From positions 1 through 40,959 of the forward strand of contig CAJUIP010000032.1 of assembly GCA_910586315.1 (NCBI GenBank): 40,959 nt of DNA, written 5' to 3'. Below are positions 25,597 to 34,067 of the stretch, in pieces. The notes under the pieces were generated by a model, which did not search any database, was not told where the DNA came from, and worked only from the letters and a program-made list of their open reading frames with translations. Both the position numbers and the translations under genes were made by a program. The stretch comes from an uncultured Lachnospiraceae bacterium (GTDB lineage Bacteria > Bacillota > Clostridia > Lachnospirales > Lachnospiraceae). Numbering within the stretch: the stretch's first letter is position 1; each line of letters starts with the position of its first letter.

Positions 25597-25624
25597 CTTT
25601 CTTGTAACGGTTCAGACAAACCAT
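25597..25624 (-). repeat. Hairpin between spoIIGA and sigE
   Basis: On the minus strand AACGGTT and AACCGTT can pair around a 13-base loop, just before the sigE RBS. It may adjust sigE expression relative to spoIIGA; this is inference. Confidence 0.45.
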
Positions 25625-25633
25625 AAACCGTTG

Positions 25634-26431
25634 CTATTCCTTTCCTGAGAGCACAAAAATTTCCGGAATCAGCATGGAAAAATCTCCGTTTCCGGACAGT
25701 GGTTCTCTTGTCACCGCCACAATGGGCCTTTTTATTTCTGACAGACCATGTTCTGTTTCAATTTCCATTCTGTCAAAAAGAATTCCTGGGAGAACTCCTT
25801 CTTTTGTTCCCACGGCCCGGTAGGGAATATATCGAACAGATGAAATTACATCGCAAAAGCCCACACAGTCTCCATAGGAAATCACACTGACTGGTTTTAA
25901 TGAGCCCGGTTCCCTCAAACGGTTCCCGGAGTCAGCCAGAGCCAGAAACCTTTTTTTCTTTCCCCGGTAGTAAAGCCACACCACAAACCGCTCTCTGCCC
26001 CGTTCCCTCTCCTTTAAGGCCCGCTTAAAAAACAGGCCGGCAGCCAGAGTAAGACATGTCAAAGCACAGATGCTCTCCACGTCCGTAAGCCAGAAGGTCT
26101 GCTTCATAAGCGTGAAAAAGCCGCCACACAGTACCGCAGAAAGAGCCAGCATTCCCGCCGCCTTCCCTATTTTTAAAGGTGACCTCAGAGAAAACGCGAT
26201 GGACACCATCGCACCTCCTGCAAAAAAAACTGTAAGGAATAACGCCAGGGCGGCCGGACGCACCGGAAAGAGGAACAGCAGTATACTCCACAGACTTCCA
26301 AGCGCCGAAGCGGCAAGAAGTCTCATGAAAGATGTGTTCATTCTTCCTATGGATGCGGAAAGAAACAAGGACAGGAAATTCAGGTAAAAATTAATAAGGA
26401 AAAACAGATCCAGATAAAACTCATACTCCAA
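25634..26431 (-). CDS. spoIIGA: Sigma-E processing peptidase SpoIIGA
   Basis: A 265-residue membrane aspartic protease that removes the prosequence of sigma-E after a signal from the forespore (SpoIIR). Five hydrophobic segments fill about residues 5-130. The cytosolic protease domain holds ADSGNRLREP near residue 165, the place of the catalytic aspartate motif (D-T/S-G-N-x-L). The likely start is TTG at 26431, giving MEYEFYLDLFFLINF, similar in layout to other SpoIIGA proteins. A promoter with a 21-bp spacer and a Spo0A-like box lies upstream. It is first of the two-gene spoIIG unit. Confidence 0.94.
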   Translation of the reverse strand: MEYEFYLDLFFLINFYLNFLSLFLSASIGRMNTSFMRLLAASALGSLWSILLFLFPVRPAALALFLTVFFAGGAMVSIAFSLRSPLKIGKAAGMLALSAVLCGGFFTLMKQTFWLTDVESICALTCLTLAAGLFFKRALKERERGRERFVVWLYYRGKKKRFLALADSGNRLREPGSLKPVSVISYGDCVGFCDVISSVRYIPYRAVGTKEGVLPGILFDRMEIETEHGLSEIKRPIVAVTREPLSGNGDFSMLIPEIFVLSGKE

Positions 26432-26474
26432 GTCATTTCACCGCCCTGTCTGTCTCATTCCGATAACAGAGCCT

Positions 26475-26513
26475 ATTATATCCAAAGGCATTTACAGATT
26501 TTGTCAAAATGAC
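26475..26513 (-). promoter_or_regulatory. spoIIG promoter with 21-bp spacer and Spo0A-like box
   Basis: On the minus strand TTGACA (26502-26507) and TATAAT (26475-26480) are both perfect sigma-A hexamers but are 21 bp apart, too far for ordinary use. TTTGTCAAAA on plus overlaps the -35 and is one base from the 0A core TGTCGAA. The Bacillus subtilis spoIIG promoter has the same unusual design (22 bp) and needs Spo0A~P. A second 0A-like site TGTCGAT is at 26599-26605. The rest of 26514-26656 shows nothing I recognise. Confidence 0.78.
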
Positions 26514-26656
26514 AGGGCCGGTTTTGTTTTTTCATCGTCTTTTTCTGCGCTCATTTTTACTGTGAAAATTAAAGATTTTAAAGATTTTCTCTATGAAATG
26601 TCGATAGAGGATGGGAAATCAGAGAATTTCCCATGAAAGAACAGGAGGGATCCTGT

Positions 26657-26690
26657 CGAAAACAGGCGCCGTATTCTCATACGGCACCTG
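26657..26690 (-). terminator. Terminator after ftsZ
   Basis: On the minus strand CAGGTGCCGTAT-GAGA-ATACGGCGCCTG forms a 12-bp stem with one wobble, followed by TTTTCG. It separates the dcw genes from spoIIGA-sigE. Confidence 0.82.
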
Positions 26691-26761
26691 CGGGAGTTTT
26701 TTCGAATGTGCAGGTCAGAAAACACAGGCACAGCTGCACGGAGGCTTTTTGGCCTGTACAA

Positions 26762-27943
26762 TTATCTGCGGTTCTTCAGAAAATCCGGAATATTGATCTG
26801 TGTCTCTCTCTGGGCCGGACGATAAACCGGCGCGCTTGTGGGAATGTTTAACTGAGGAGCAGACGCGGCGGCCTCCCCTGCGGCCGGAGCCTGTCTTGTG
26901 ACCGTGGATGTGGTCTTCTGAACGGAAGAGGGCATTTTCTGCTTATAATTTGTAAAGTCCTTCATGGCGCGCTCCACAGGAGTATTCGCTCCATGGGCAT
27001 CCAGTCCAGTGGCGATGACGGTAATGGTAGCTTCATCCTCCACGCTCTCATCGTACATGGCGCCGAAAATAATATTGGCGTCATCACCGGCCAGCTCCTG
27101 TACATAGCTTGCGGCCTCATTGGCTTCAATCAGGCTGATATCACCAGAAATATTGATAATTACATGAGAAGCTCCCTCAATGGTTGTCTCAAGAAGCGGG
27201 CTGGAAACAGCCTGCTTTACAGCCTCTAGCGCCTTCTCGTCGCCTTTTGCCTTGCCAATACCGATATGGGCAATCCCCTTGTCCGTCATAACCGTCTGAA
27301 CATCGGCAAAATCCAGATTAATCAGGCCGGGAACATTAATCAGATCCGTAATACCCTGTACCGCCTGCTGAAGTACTTCGTCGGCCTTTCTTAGAGCATC
27401 CGGCATGGTTGTCCGTCTGTCAACAATTTCCAAAAGACGGTCATTGGGAATGACAATCAGGGTATCTACTGCATTCTTAAGAGCTTCAATTCCTGCCAGA
27501 GCATTATTCATACGCTGTTTCGCTTCAAAACGGAAAGGCTTTGTCACAACACCCACCGTAAGAATCCCCATGTCCTTCGCAATTCTTGCAATGACGGGAG
27601 CAGCGCCCGTTCCGGTTCCACCGCCCATACCGCAGGTAACAAACACCATATCCGCGCCCTTCATGGCCTGGGCCAGCTCCTCCTGGCTCTCCTCCGCTGC
27701 CTTTTCACCGATTTCAGGTTTTGCGCCGGCGCCCAGCCCTTTGGTCAGCTTCTCGCCGATCTGCATTGCCGTGGGAGCTTTACAGAACTGGAGAGCCTGT
27801 TTATCGGTATTGATTCCGATGAACTCTACCCCCATAATATTTTCTTCCACCATGCGGTTTACCGCGTTGTTTCCGGCGCCGCCCACACCGATTACAAGAA
27901 TTCTTGCGGCATTCTCCGCCTCATTTATCTTAATCTCTAACAA
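26762..27943 (-). CDS. ftsZ: Cell division GTPase FtsZ
   Basis: A 393-residue tubulin homolog that forms the division ring. It has ILVIGVGGAGNNAVNRM near residue 15, the GTP signature GGGTGTGAAPVI (about 100-111), and the T7 loop region NLDFADVQTVM. A Pro/Ala/Thr-rich linker follows and the C-terminal peptide INIPDFLKNRR binds partners. The start is inferred to be TTG at 27943, because AGGAGG lies 8 bases before it and the protein then starts MLEIKINEAENAA. A GTG at 27967 would overlap that RBS. ftsA is not next to it, as is usual in many Clostridia. Confidence 0.97.
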   Translation of the reverse strand: MLEIKINEAENAARILVIGVGGAGNNAVNRMVEENIMGVEFIGINTDKQALQFCKAPTAMQIGEKLTKGLGAGAKPEIGEKAAEESQEELAQAMKGADMVFVTCGMGGGTGTGAAPVIARIAKDMGILTVGVVTKPFRFEAKQRMNNALAGIEALKNAVDTLIVIPNDRLLEIVDRRTTMPDALRKADEVLQQAVQGITDLINVPGLINLDFADVQTVMTDKGIAHIGIGKAKGDEKALEAVKQAVSSPLLETTIEGASHVIINISGDISLIEANEAASYVQELAGDDANIIFGAMYDESVEDEATITVIATGLDAHGANTPVERAMKDFTNYKQKMPSSVQKTTSTVTRQAPAAGEAAASAPQLNIPTSAPVYRPAQRETQINIPDFLKNRR

Positions 27944-28032
27944 GAATGTCTCCTCCTTTTTCTCCACGCAACTGGTTTTCCTTAAATTCTTCTATATGCT
28001 TATCGGACGAATCCGATTCTAATCTAACTTAT

Positions 28033-28061
28033 ATCATATTTTATTTTAGTGAAAATATCAA
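28033..28061 (-). promoter_or_regulatory. Sigma-A promoter of ftsZ
   Basis: TTGATA (28056-28061), 17-bp spacer, TATGAT (28033-28038) on minus. It gives ftsZ expression independent of the upstream dcw genes. A small ATCGGA/TCCGAT hairpin follows in the leader. Confidence 0.75.
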
Positions 28062-28096
28062 CCACTATTTTAACATTTTTCTTACTATCTCATTCC

Positions 28097-28199
28097 TGTT
28101 CACTCCCCGGTCAGTCACTCCGCTGACCGGCCGGGATCCAGTATCAAAACAAAGCTGCAGTATATGCCCCGTTGCCGCAGGCAGTCTTAAATGGGCATG
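28097..28199. repeat. Dispersed intergenic repeat, copy B
   Basis: Similar to copy A at 2074-2166: a TGTTCAC start, a CCGGTCA/TGACCGG hairpin, and the end GTTGCCGCAGGCAGTCTTAA then ATGGGCATG. Its first 26 bases are identical to copy C at 34021-34046. It lies between divIB and the ftsZ promoter. Confidence 0.75.
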
Positions 28200-28210
28200 T
28201 CCTCCCCGCG

Positions 28211-28999
28211 CTACTTCTTTTTAAACGTATAGGTAGGACTGGACACACTCTCGTCATAGGTATCCAGATAAAGGGTCCCCGCAAGTCCCGTAAGCTCTGG
28301 AAGAATATCGGAAAGCTCCGCCACTTTTCCGCCCAGATTCTCCGAGTTTCCCAGTTCAACGATCACATCGCCGATATAAAGGTCAATCTGCGCCCCGCCT
28401 GCGGCAAAGCTTTGATAGTAGATCTTGTCCACCTGGACTTCATTCACAGACAGAACCTGCGTCAGATTTAAGATTTCCTGAAAGGTACTCTGATTTTCCA
28501 CCGGAAGCGGCTCGTACAGCATAATCTTTCCAAACTCCAGGCCTGTAATCCACGGAACTCCCGGAAGCTGTTCTCCTGAGCTTTCCACAATGATTCCGTC
28601 CTTGTCAAAATACATATAGCTGCTCATATAAGACACATATCCCACTACGCTCTTTTCAAAAACCACAATCTTCACTTTCGTGGGACTTTCGAATTCAATC
28701 TTATATTCTTCGATAAAGGGAATCGATTTATGCTCCCGGAACTGGTTTTCATAGTAACAATAGGCCGAATTCCGGGACCATTTTCCTCCAAAGACCAGAT
28801 CGATGATCTGTTCTTTCGTATATTGTTTGTTTCCGGTCACTTCGATTTCCGAAATATGGACGGAAAGCAGCAAAATTGCAAAAAGAAGCAATGTTCCAAG
28901 GAACACACCCAGCGCGATGGCCACCCTTTTTCCTCTTCTTCTCCGTCTGTATCTGCTGTATTCTCTTCCTCTCCTCATCCTCTTTACCTGTACTCCCAT
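28211..28999 (-). CDS. divIB: Cell division protein DivIB/FtsQ
   Basis: A 262-residue bitopic protein of the divisome. A very basic cytosolic start (RRGREYSRYRRRRRGKR), one membrane segment (about 26-47), then a POTRA domain beginning ISEIEVTGNKQYTKEQIIDL and a beta domain to the C-terminus. FtsQ/DivIB bridges FtsL, DivIC and the septal synthase. Order murA-divIB-ftsZ matches other Firmicutes. The start at 28999 has GGCGGAAAC upstream; an ATG at 28978 is possible. Confidence 0.92.
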   Translation of the reverse strand: MGVQVKRMRRGREYSRYRRRRRGKRVAIALGVFLGTLLLFAILLLSVHISEIEVTGNKQYTKEQIIDLVFGGKWSRNSAYCYYENQFREHKSIPFIEEYKIEFESPTKVKIVVFEKSVVGYVSYMSSYMYFDKDGIIVESSGEQLPGVPWITGLEFGKIMLYEPLPVENQSTFQEILNLTQVLSVNEVQVDKIYYQSFAAGGAQIDLYIGDVIVELGNSENLGGKVAELSDILPELTGLAGTLYLDTYDESVSSPTYTFKKK

Positions 29000-29032
29000 C
29001 TATGTTTCCGCCGGATTCCGGCTGTTATTCTG

Positions 29033-30289
29033 TTACAATGTATGACTCCATCTGACATCCGCCCCCAGATTCGTAAGATCCCGGCAGATATCTTCGTAGC
29101 CTCGTATAATATGGCCGCAGCTTCCAATGACGCTCATCCCCTCCGCCGCCAGAGCGGCAACCACCAGGGCAGCTCCGCCACGAAGATCCGGCGCATCAGC
29201 CACAGACGGACTTAAGGGATAATGTCCCTCCACCTTGGCTGTCATTCCCTCCAGACGGATTCTGGCTCCAAACCGCCGCAGCATACAGGCCGCCGCAAAT
29301 CTGGCCTCAAACACGGTTTCCGTAATTTGGCTCGTTCCGTCGGCCACGCAGGAAACAGCCAGAAATATGGATTGTAAATCCGTAGGGAACTGAGGATAGG
29401 GGCCTGTGCGGACAGATATCCCCCTGGGCCTGCTCCTCATAAGAAGCCTGATTTCCTGCTCCCCGGTAAAAATTTCGGCTCCCATGACCCTCATAACCGC
29501 CATCGGCTCCTTTAAGGTCTCCGGACGTATTCCCCTTACGGTCACATCTCCTGTAACTGCCAGAGCGGCCGCTAAGTAGGTCCCGGCACAGATCCTGTCG
29601 CCTTCCAGCACATATTCCACCGGATGCAGGCGGCCGACTCCCTCTATCACAATCTCCTTTTCACCGGCACCCTGGATTCTGGCTCCCATCTGATTTAAGA
29701 AACGGCAAAGCTCCGAAATTTCCGGCTCTCTGGCACAATTTTTAAGGGTCGTGGTTCCCTCTGCCGTAACGGCGGCCATGACGGCATTTTCTGTGGCACC
29801 CACGCTGGGATACCGGAATTCGATCTGGGTGCCCTTTAATTTTTTTGCCCCCGCAAGAATCACGCCGCCTGCCTCAAAAAATTCCGCTCCCAGCCTCTTT
29901 AACGCATAAAGGTGCAGATCCAGAGGCCGTTTCCCCAGGACGCAGCCTCCCGGGTAAAGAGTCTGTGCTTCCCCGATTCTGGCTAAGAGAGGGCCAAGAA
30001 GCAGGCAGGAAGACCGCATTTTTCCCACGTATTTTTCCGGGATTTTTGCATGCTCCACTGATGATGTATCTATGGTCAGATCACCGTCTGAGAACTTACA
30101 GCGGCATCCCAGACTCTCCAGAATCCCAATCATGGAAAAGACATCTTCAATGGCCGGAACGTGCCGGATTACCGTAATTCCGGCGGCAAGCACCGCCGCC
30201 GCCATCATTGGCAGTACCGCGTTTTTGGAACCCTGAATTTCCACGGTTCCCTCTAAAGGCTTTAAGCCCTGAATCTGTATTGCAGACAA
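29033..30289 (-). CDS. murA: UDP-N-acetylglucosamine 1-carboxyvinyltransferase MurA
   Basis: A 418-residue enzyme that transfers enolpyruvate to UDP-GlcNAc, the first committed step of peptidoglycan synthesis and the target of fosfomycin. The N-terminal GSKNAVLPMMAAAVL holds the catalytic Lys, and the loop GGCVLGKRPLDLH keeps the Cys that fosfomycin alkylates. SVGATENAVMAA and TDLQ motifs are present. It is between ftsW and divIB, where murG-murA is the common pair; murG is missing here. A second murA copy elsewhere is common in Firmicutes. Confidence 0.96.
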   Translation of the reverse strand: MSAIQIQGLKPLEGTVEIQGSKNAVLPMMAAAVLAAGITVIRHVPAIEDVFSMIGILESLGCRCKFSDGDLTIDTSSVEHAKIPEKYVGKMRSSCLLLGPLLARIGEAQTLYPGGCVLGKRPLDLHLYALKRLGAEFFEAGGVILAGAKKLKGTQIEFRYPSVGATENAVMAAVTAEGTTTLKNCAREPEISELCRFLNQMGARIQGAGEKEIVIEGVGRLHPVEYVLEGDRICAGTYLAAALAVTGDVTVRGIRPETLKEPMAVMRVMGAEIFTGEQEIRLLMRSRPRGISVRTGPYPQFPTDLQSIFLAVSCVADGTSQITETVFEARFAAACMLRRFGARIRLEGMTAKVEGHYPLSPSVADAPDLRGGAALVVAALAAEGMSVIGSCGHIIRGYEDICRDLTNLGADVRWSHTL

Positions 30290-30348
30290 ACGGATTCCCC
30301 CATTATGCAGCTATACAGTATCGTATGTAAAGCTCCCGCCTTTTGTTC

Positions 30349-31506
30349 CTATTTTTCCAGTTTAATTTGGTTGGACACGCTTAAGACCATTCCCATTTCA
30401 ATCATCAGAAAAAGGACTGACGTACCTCCATAACTGATAAAAGGAAGGGTAATTCCCGTATTGGGAATCACATTGGTCACAACCGCAATGTTTAAAATCA
30501 CCTGAATGGAAATATGGGCCATCACACCGATCACCAGAAGGGCTCCGAAAAGATCGGGGGCATTTCCGGCAATCAGCATAAACCTGTATATCATAAACAG
30601 GAAAATGAGAATAACCGAAACAGCGCCAAACAGGCCCAGTTCCTCGCAAATGATGGCAAAAATCATGTCATTCTGAGGCTCCGGAAGGAAGCTTAACTTT
30701 TGTATGCTCTGTCCGAGCCCCTTTCCAAGGAGACCGCCGGACCCGATGGCGTAAAGCCCCTGCAGCACCTGATAGCCTCCGTCCTTCGGATAGGCCTCCG
30801 GATTTTTCCACACCAGGATACGGTTTAACTGGTATCCCTGGAGAAGTCCTATCTTTACACATGCCTGGGCAATGGGCAGGGCAAACAAAAAGCCGCATAT
30901 CATCACCGCAGCAGCCGCAACAAAGGGCCACTTTTTCTTACAGGCAATGAACATCATCACAAAGGCAATACCACAGATGATGATACCGGAGCTTAGGTTG
31001 TTGATGGTTACCAAAAGGGCCAGAGGAAGAATTAACGCCGCGATCATAAGCCATGACCGCAGTTCATTGATCTCTTTTCCTAACTTCGTGATGACCACCG
31101 CCAGCACCAGGATAACTGTCACCTTAACGAGCTCCGTGGGCTGGAACCGGACTGCCCTGGTTCCCAGCCACCGCTTTTTACCGTTTACCTCAATGCCCAG
31201 GCCGGTGAAATCAACCAGGATCATGCAGACATAGGAAATGATGATGGACAAAAAGGTAAATCTGGCAAAAAAATGATAATCAATTTTTGAAATCACAAGC
31301 ATCACCGCGAAACCAGCCAGAGCAATATATCCCTGTCTCTTCATATAATAGGAAGCGCTCTGTCCGTGAATCTGGGCGTTGTATGAGCTTGAGCTGTAAA
31401 TCATAATAAGTCCGAACACCGTCAGAAAGATAATTGTAAAGAGCAGACTGTAATCGTAGAATCTGCGCGGTTTTCTCTTTTTCTTTTTACCGGCTGTCTC
31501 CGCCAT
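30349..31506 (-). CDS. ftsW: SEDS glycosyltransferase FtsW/SpoVE
   Basis: A 385-residue polytopic SEDS protein with about ten membrane segments. It polymerises lipid II into glycan strands together with a class B PBP. Motifs include GKKRWLG, FQPTELVKV, the long extracellular loop with LQGLYAIGSGGLLGKGLGQS, the conserved FLPEPQNDMIFAIICEELG, and NIPNTGITLPFISYGGTS in the form VIPNTGITLPFISYGG. The ATG at 31506 has AGGAGG 6 bases before; a GTG at 31512 is in frame. In this spore-former it may serve division, cortex synthesis (SpoVE) or both. Confidence 0.95.
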   Translation of the reverse strand: MAETAGKKKKRKPRRFYDYSLLFTIIFLTVFGLIMIYSSSSYNAQIHGQSASYYMKRQGYIALAGFAVMLVISKIDYHFFARFTFLSIIISYVCMILVDFTGLGIEVNGKKRWLGTRAVRFQPTELVKVTVILVLAVVITKLGKEINELRSWLMIAALILPLALLVTINNLSSGIIICGIAFVMMFIACKKKWPFVAAAAVMICGFLFALPIAQACVKIGLLQGYQLNRILVWKNPEAYPKDGGYQVLQGLYAIGSGGLLGKGLGQSIQKLSFLPEPQNDMIFAIICEELGLFGAVSVILIFLFMIYRFMLIAGNAPDLFGALLVIGVMAHISIQVILNIAVVTNVIPNTGITLPFISYGGTSVLFLMIEMGMVLSVSNQIKLEK

Positions 31507-31534
31507 GCTCACCCTCCTGTCCGGTTATATTTCC

Positions 31535-32881
31535 TTACAGGGCGTTTACACACTCCTTAAAGATGCGTCCGCGCTCCTCAAAGTTCTTAAACATTCCCCA
31601 GCTTGCACAGGCTGGAGAAAGAAGCACATAATCTCCGGGATTTGCGTAGGACGCGCAGACCTGAACGGCCTCCTGCATATCCTCCGCATACATGATATCC
31701 GTGATTCCGTGTTTCTTGGCGCATTCGGAAATCTTATCTCTGGTCTGGCCGATTAACACAAGATACCGCACCTTTCCGTCAAAGCTCTCAATCCATTCAT
31801 CGTATTCTGAGTGCTTATCATAGCCTCCGGCAATTAAGATGGTCGGACCAGGCATGGCCTTAATCGCCTGGATGGCGGCATCCGGATTGGTCCCCTTGGA
31901 ATCGTTATAATAGGTAACGCCAAACCGCTCTCTGACAAATTCAATTCGGTGCTCCACTGCCTTAAAGCCCCTGCATGCCTCACGGATGACAGGAACCGGC
32001 ACCCCAAACTGAAGGGCAATGGCCACAGCCGTCATGACATTCTCATGATTATGTCCGCCGATGATCTGCAGCTCATTGATATCAAGAATCTGCTCGTTCT
32101 TTTTCTCATGCCTGTATACGATTATATCACCATCCATGTAAATTCCGCTTTCCAGTTTTTCCCTGCGGCTGAAATACACCACCTTGCATTTTAACCCGGC
32201 GCCGAACGCCCTTAATACAGGATCGTCATAATTTAAGATACAGGCGTCCTCCGCCGTCTGGTTCCTGGCAATGCCCTCCTTCACCTGGATATAGCAATCC
32301 ATAGTTTTATGGCGGTCCAAATGGTCTGGAGTAATGTTTGTGATGGCTGATACATTGGGATGGAAATTCATAATGGTCTCCAGCTGGAAACTGGAAACCT
32401 CCGCAACCGTCACAGACTCATCCACAGTCTCCAGCGCATGAGCGGTATAAGGCTCGCCGATGTTTCCGACCACGAATACACTGCGAAAGAAATGCTTCAT
32501 GATCTCTCCGGTGAGAGCCGTTGTGGTAGTTTTGCCGTTGGTTCCTGTAATGGCGGCAAGCCTGCCCTTTGTACAGTGATAGGCCAGCTCAATTTCACTC
32601 CAGATCGGCACCTTTGCATCATCAAGGACAGCCACAAAAGGGGCCTCCAGAGAAATTCCGGGGCTGATCACGCAGAGCTCGATCCCTGACAGATCCAGTT
32701 TCTTTAATTCACCGAGAATGACGGATACCTTTGCGTCCTCCTCAAATTTTCCTTTTAATTCTTCGATGGAAAGTGCTTCATTTCCATCGTATAACACAAC
32801 CTCCCCGCCCCTGGCCAGGAGAAGCTTCGCAGCGGCAATTCCGCTGATTCCGGTTCCTGCAACTAATACTTTCTGTGACAT
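31535..32881 (-). CDS. murD: UDP-N-acetylmuramoylalanine--D-glutamate ligase MurD
   Basis: A 448-residue Mur ligase that adds D-Glu to UDP-MurNAc-L-Ala. The N-terminal nucleotide-binding VAGTGISGIAAAKLLL, the ATP loop GTNGKTTT (113-120), the carbamate-lysine region and the C-terminal domain with LLSPACASWGMFKNFEERG are present. The start is ATG 32881 with AGGAGG before it, 11 bases after mraY. The frame is open further upstream but into mraY. Confidence 0.96.
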   Translation of the reverse strand: MSQKVLVAGTGISGIAAAKLLLARGGEVVLYDGNEALSIEELKGKFEEDAKVSVILGELKKLDLSGIELCVISPGISLEAPFVAVLDDAKVPIWSEIELAYHCTKGRLAAITGTNGKTTTTALTGEIMKHFFRSVFVVGNIGEPYTAHALETVDESVTVAEVSSFQLETIMNFHPNVSAITNITPDHLDRHKTMDCYIQVKEGIARNQTAEDACILNYDDPVLRAFGAGLKCKVVYFSRREKLESGIYMDGDIIVYRHEKKNEQILDINELQIIGGHNHENVMTAVAIALQFGVPVPVIREACRGFKAVEHRIEFVRERFGVTYYNDSKGTNPDAAIQAIKAMPGPTILIAGGYDKHSEYDEWIESFDGKVRYLVLIGQTRDKISECAKKHGITDIMYAEDMQEAVQVCASYANPGDYVLLSPACASWGMFKNFEERGRIFKECVNAL

Positions 32882-32892
32882 GGTTCTTCCTC

Positions 32893-33861
32893 CTATAATC
32901 CTAAGTAAGCAATCAGACAAAGGATTGCCGTGATAATCGAAAATACGGCGACAACTCTTGTTTCCGACCATCCGCAAAGTTCAAAATGGTGATGAATGGG
33001 AGCCATCTTGAAAAAACGCTTTCCTCCGGTCTTTTTAAAGTACGTGATCTGAATGATGACGGAAAGCACCTCCACAAGGTAGACAAGTCCCACAATCGCA
33101 ATGAAAATCGGCATCTGCATCATAAAAGCGCTGGAGGCCACGAAACCTCCCAAGGCCAGGGAACCCGTATCTCCCATAAACACCCGGGCTGGGTACACAT
33201 TAAATAGAAGAAATCCCAAAAGGCTTCCCACGACAGCTCCTGTAATGGGGCTGATACCGCTTTTTTCTCCAAGGGCAATCACCGTAAAAAAGGTGGCTAC
33301 CAGAATGGTGACGCTGGTGCAGAGGCCGTCAAGACCGTCTGTGAAATTCACACCATTGTCAGTTCCCAGAACAATGAAAAACAGGGCCGGAATAAAGAGC
33401 CATCCAAGGTCCAGATAATATCCGTTTTGAAAGCCTCCGGTGAAGGGGATTAGCATTGTGGTTTCGATCTCTTTTGAGGTCATCAGATAATAGGCAAAAA
33501 TTCCTGTAATCACGATCTGCCCCAAAAGCTTCTGTTTGGGATTCAGCCCCTCTGACCGTTTCATAACAATTTTAATATAGTCATCCAGAAAACCAATGAT
33601 TCCAAATCCCACGGTGACGAAAAGCACCGGAATGATCCTTGGGTAATCCTTCAGGTAAAACAGGGATGTGATGATAATTCCTGACAAGATGATAAGTCCG
33701 CCCATGGTAGGCGTACCCTGTTTTTTCAAATGGGCCTGAGGACCGTCCTCCCGGACCTGCTGTCCGAATTTCAGCTTATGAAGGAAAGGAATCACAATGG
33801 GGCAAAGAGCCGCACTGATCGCGAAGGCGATAATAACCGCCAGAATTGTCTCATTAACCAT
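32893..33861 (-). CDS. mraY: Phospho-N-acetylmuramoyl-pentapeptide transferase MraY
   Basis: A 322-residue membrane enzyme that moves phospho-MurNAc-pentapeptide to undecaprenyl phosphate to form lipid I. About ten membrane segments. Motifs include GTPTMGG, FLDDYIKI with the Asp pair, NFTDGLDGL, and MAPIHHHFEL with its three histidines. The RBS is AGAGGTG. It is second after spoVD in a leftward row; murE and murF, which often sit between, are missing. Confidence 0.97.
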   Translation of the reverse strand: MVNETILAVIIAFAISAALCPIVIPFLHKLKFGQQVREDGPQAHLKKQGTPTMGGLIILSGIIITSLFYLKDYPRIIPVLFVTVGFGIIGFLDDYIKIVMKRSEGLNPKQKLLGQIVITGIFAYYLMTSKEIETTMLIPFTGGFQNGYYLDLGWLFIPALFFIVLGTDNGVNFTDGLDGLCTSVTILVATFFTVIALGEKSGISPITGAVVGSLLGFLLFNVYPARVFMGDTGSLALGGFVASSAFMMQMPIFIAIVGLVYLVEVLSVIIQITYFKKTGGKRFFKMAPIHHHFELCGWSETRVVAVFSIITAILCLIAYLGL

Positions 33862-33995
33862 GCTGCACCTCTATCTCTTATGTATTGTATCCTCCCGCAA
33901 AACAGTACAGAAAGATCAATTTTAATGTCAGAATTAGTATACGTTTTTTTTGTTAATTAATCAATCATAACATTCACCAAAAATCCCAGTACAAT

Positions 33996-34023
33996 CCAGA
34001 TGTTACTGTCCAGATGTCACTGT
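33996..34023. repeat. 14-bp tandem duplication
   Basis: CCAGATGTTACTGT (33996-34009) is followed by CCAGATGTCACTGT (34010-34023), one mismatch. It joins directly onto copy C of the dispersed repeat, between mraY and spoVD. Confidence 0.75.
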
Positions 34024-34046
34024 TCACTCCCCGGTCAGTCACTCCG
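34021..34046. repeat. Dispersed intergenic repeat, copy C (truncated)
   Basis: Exact 26-base match to the start of copy B at 28097-28122, then different sequence. It seems to be a truncated family member. Confidence 0.72.
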
Positions 34047-34067
34047 TTTTGCAAAAAATCAACCTCA

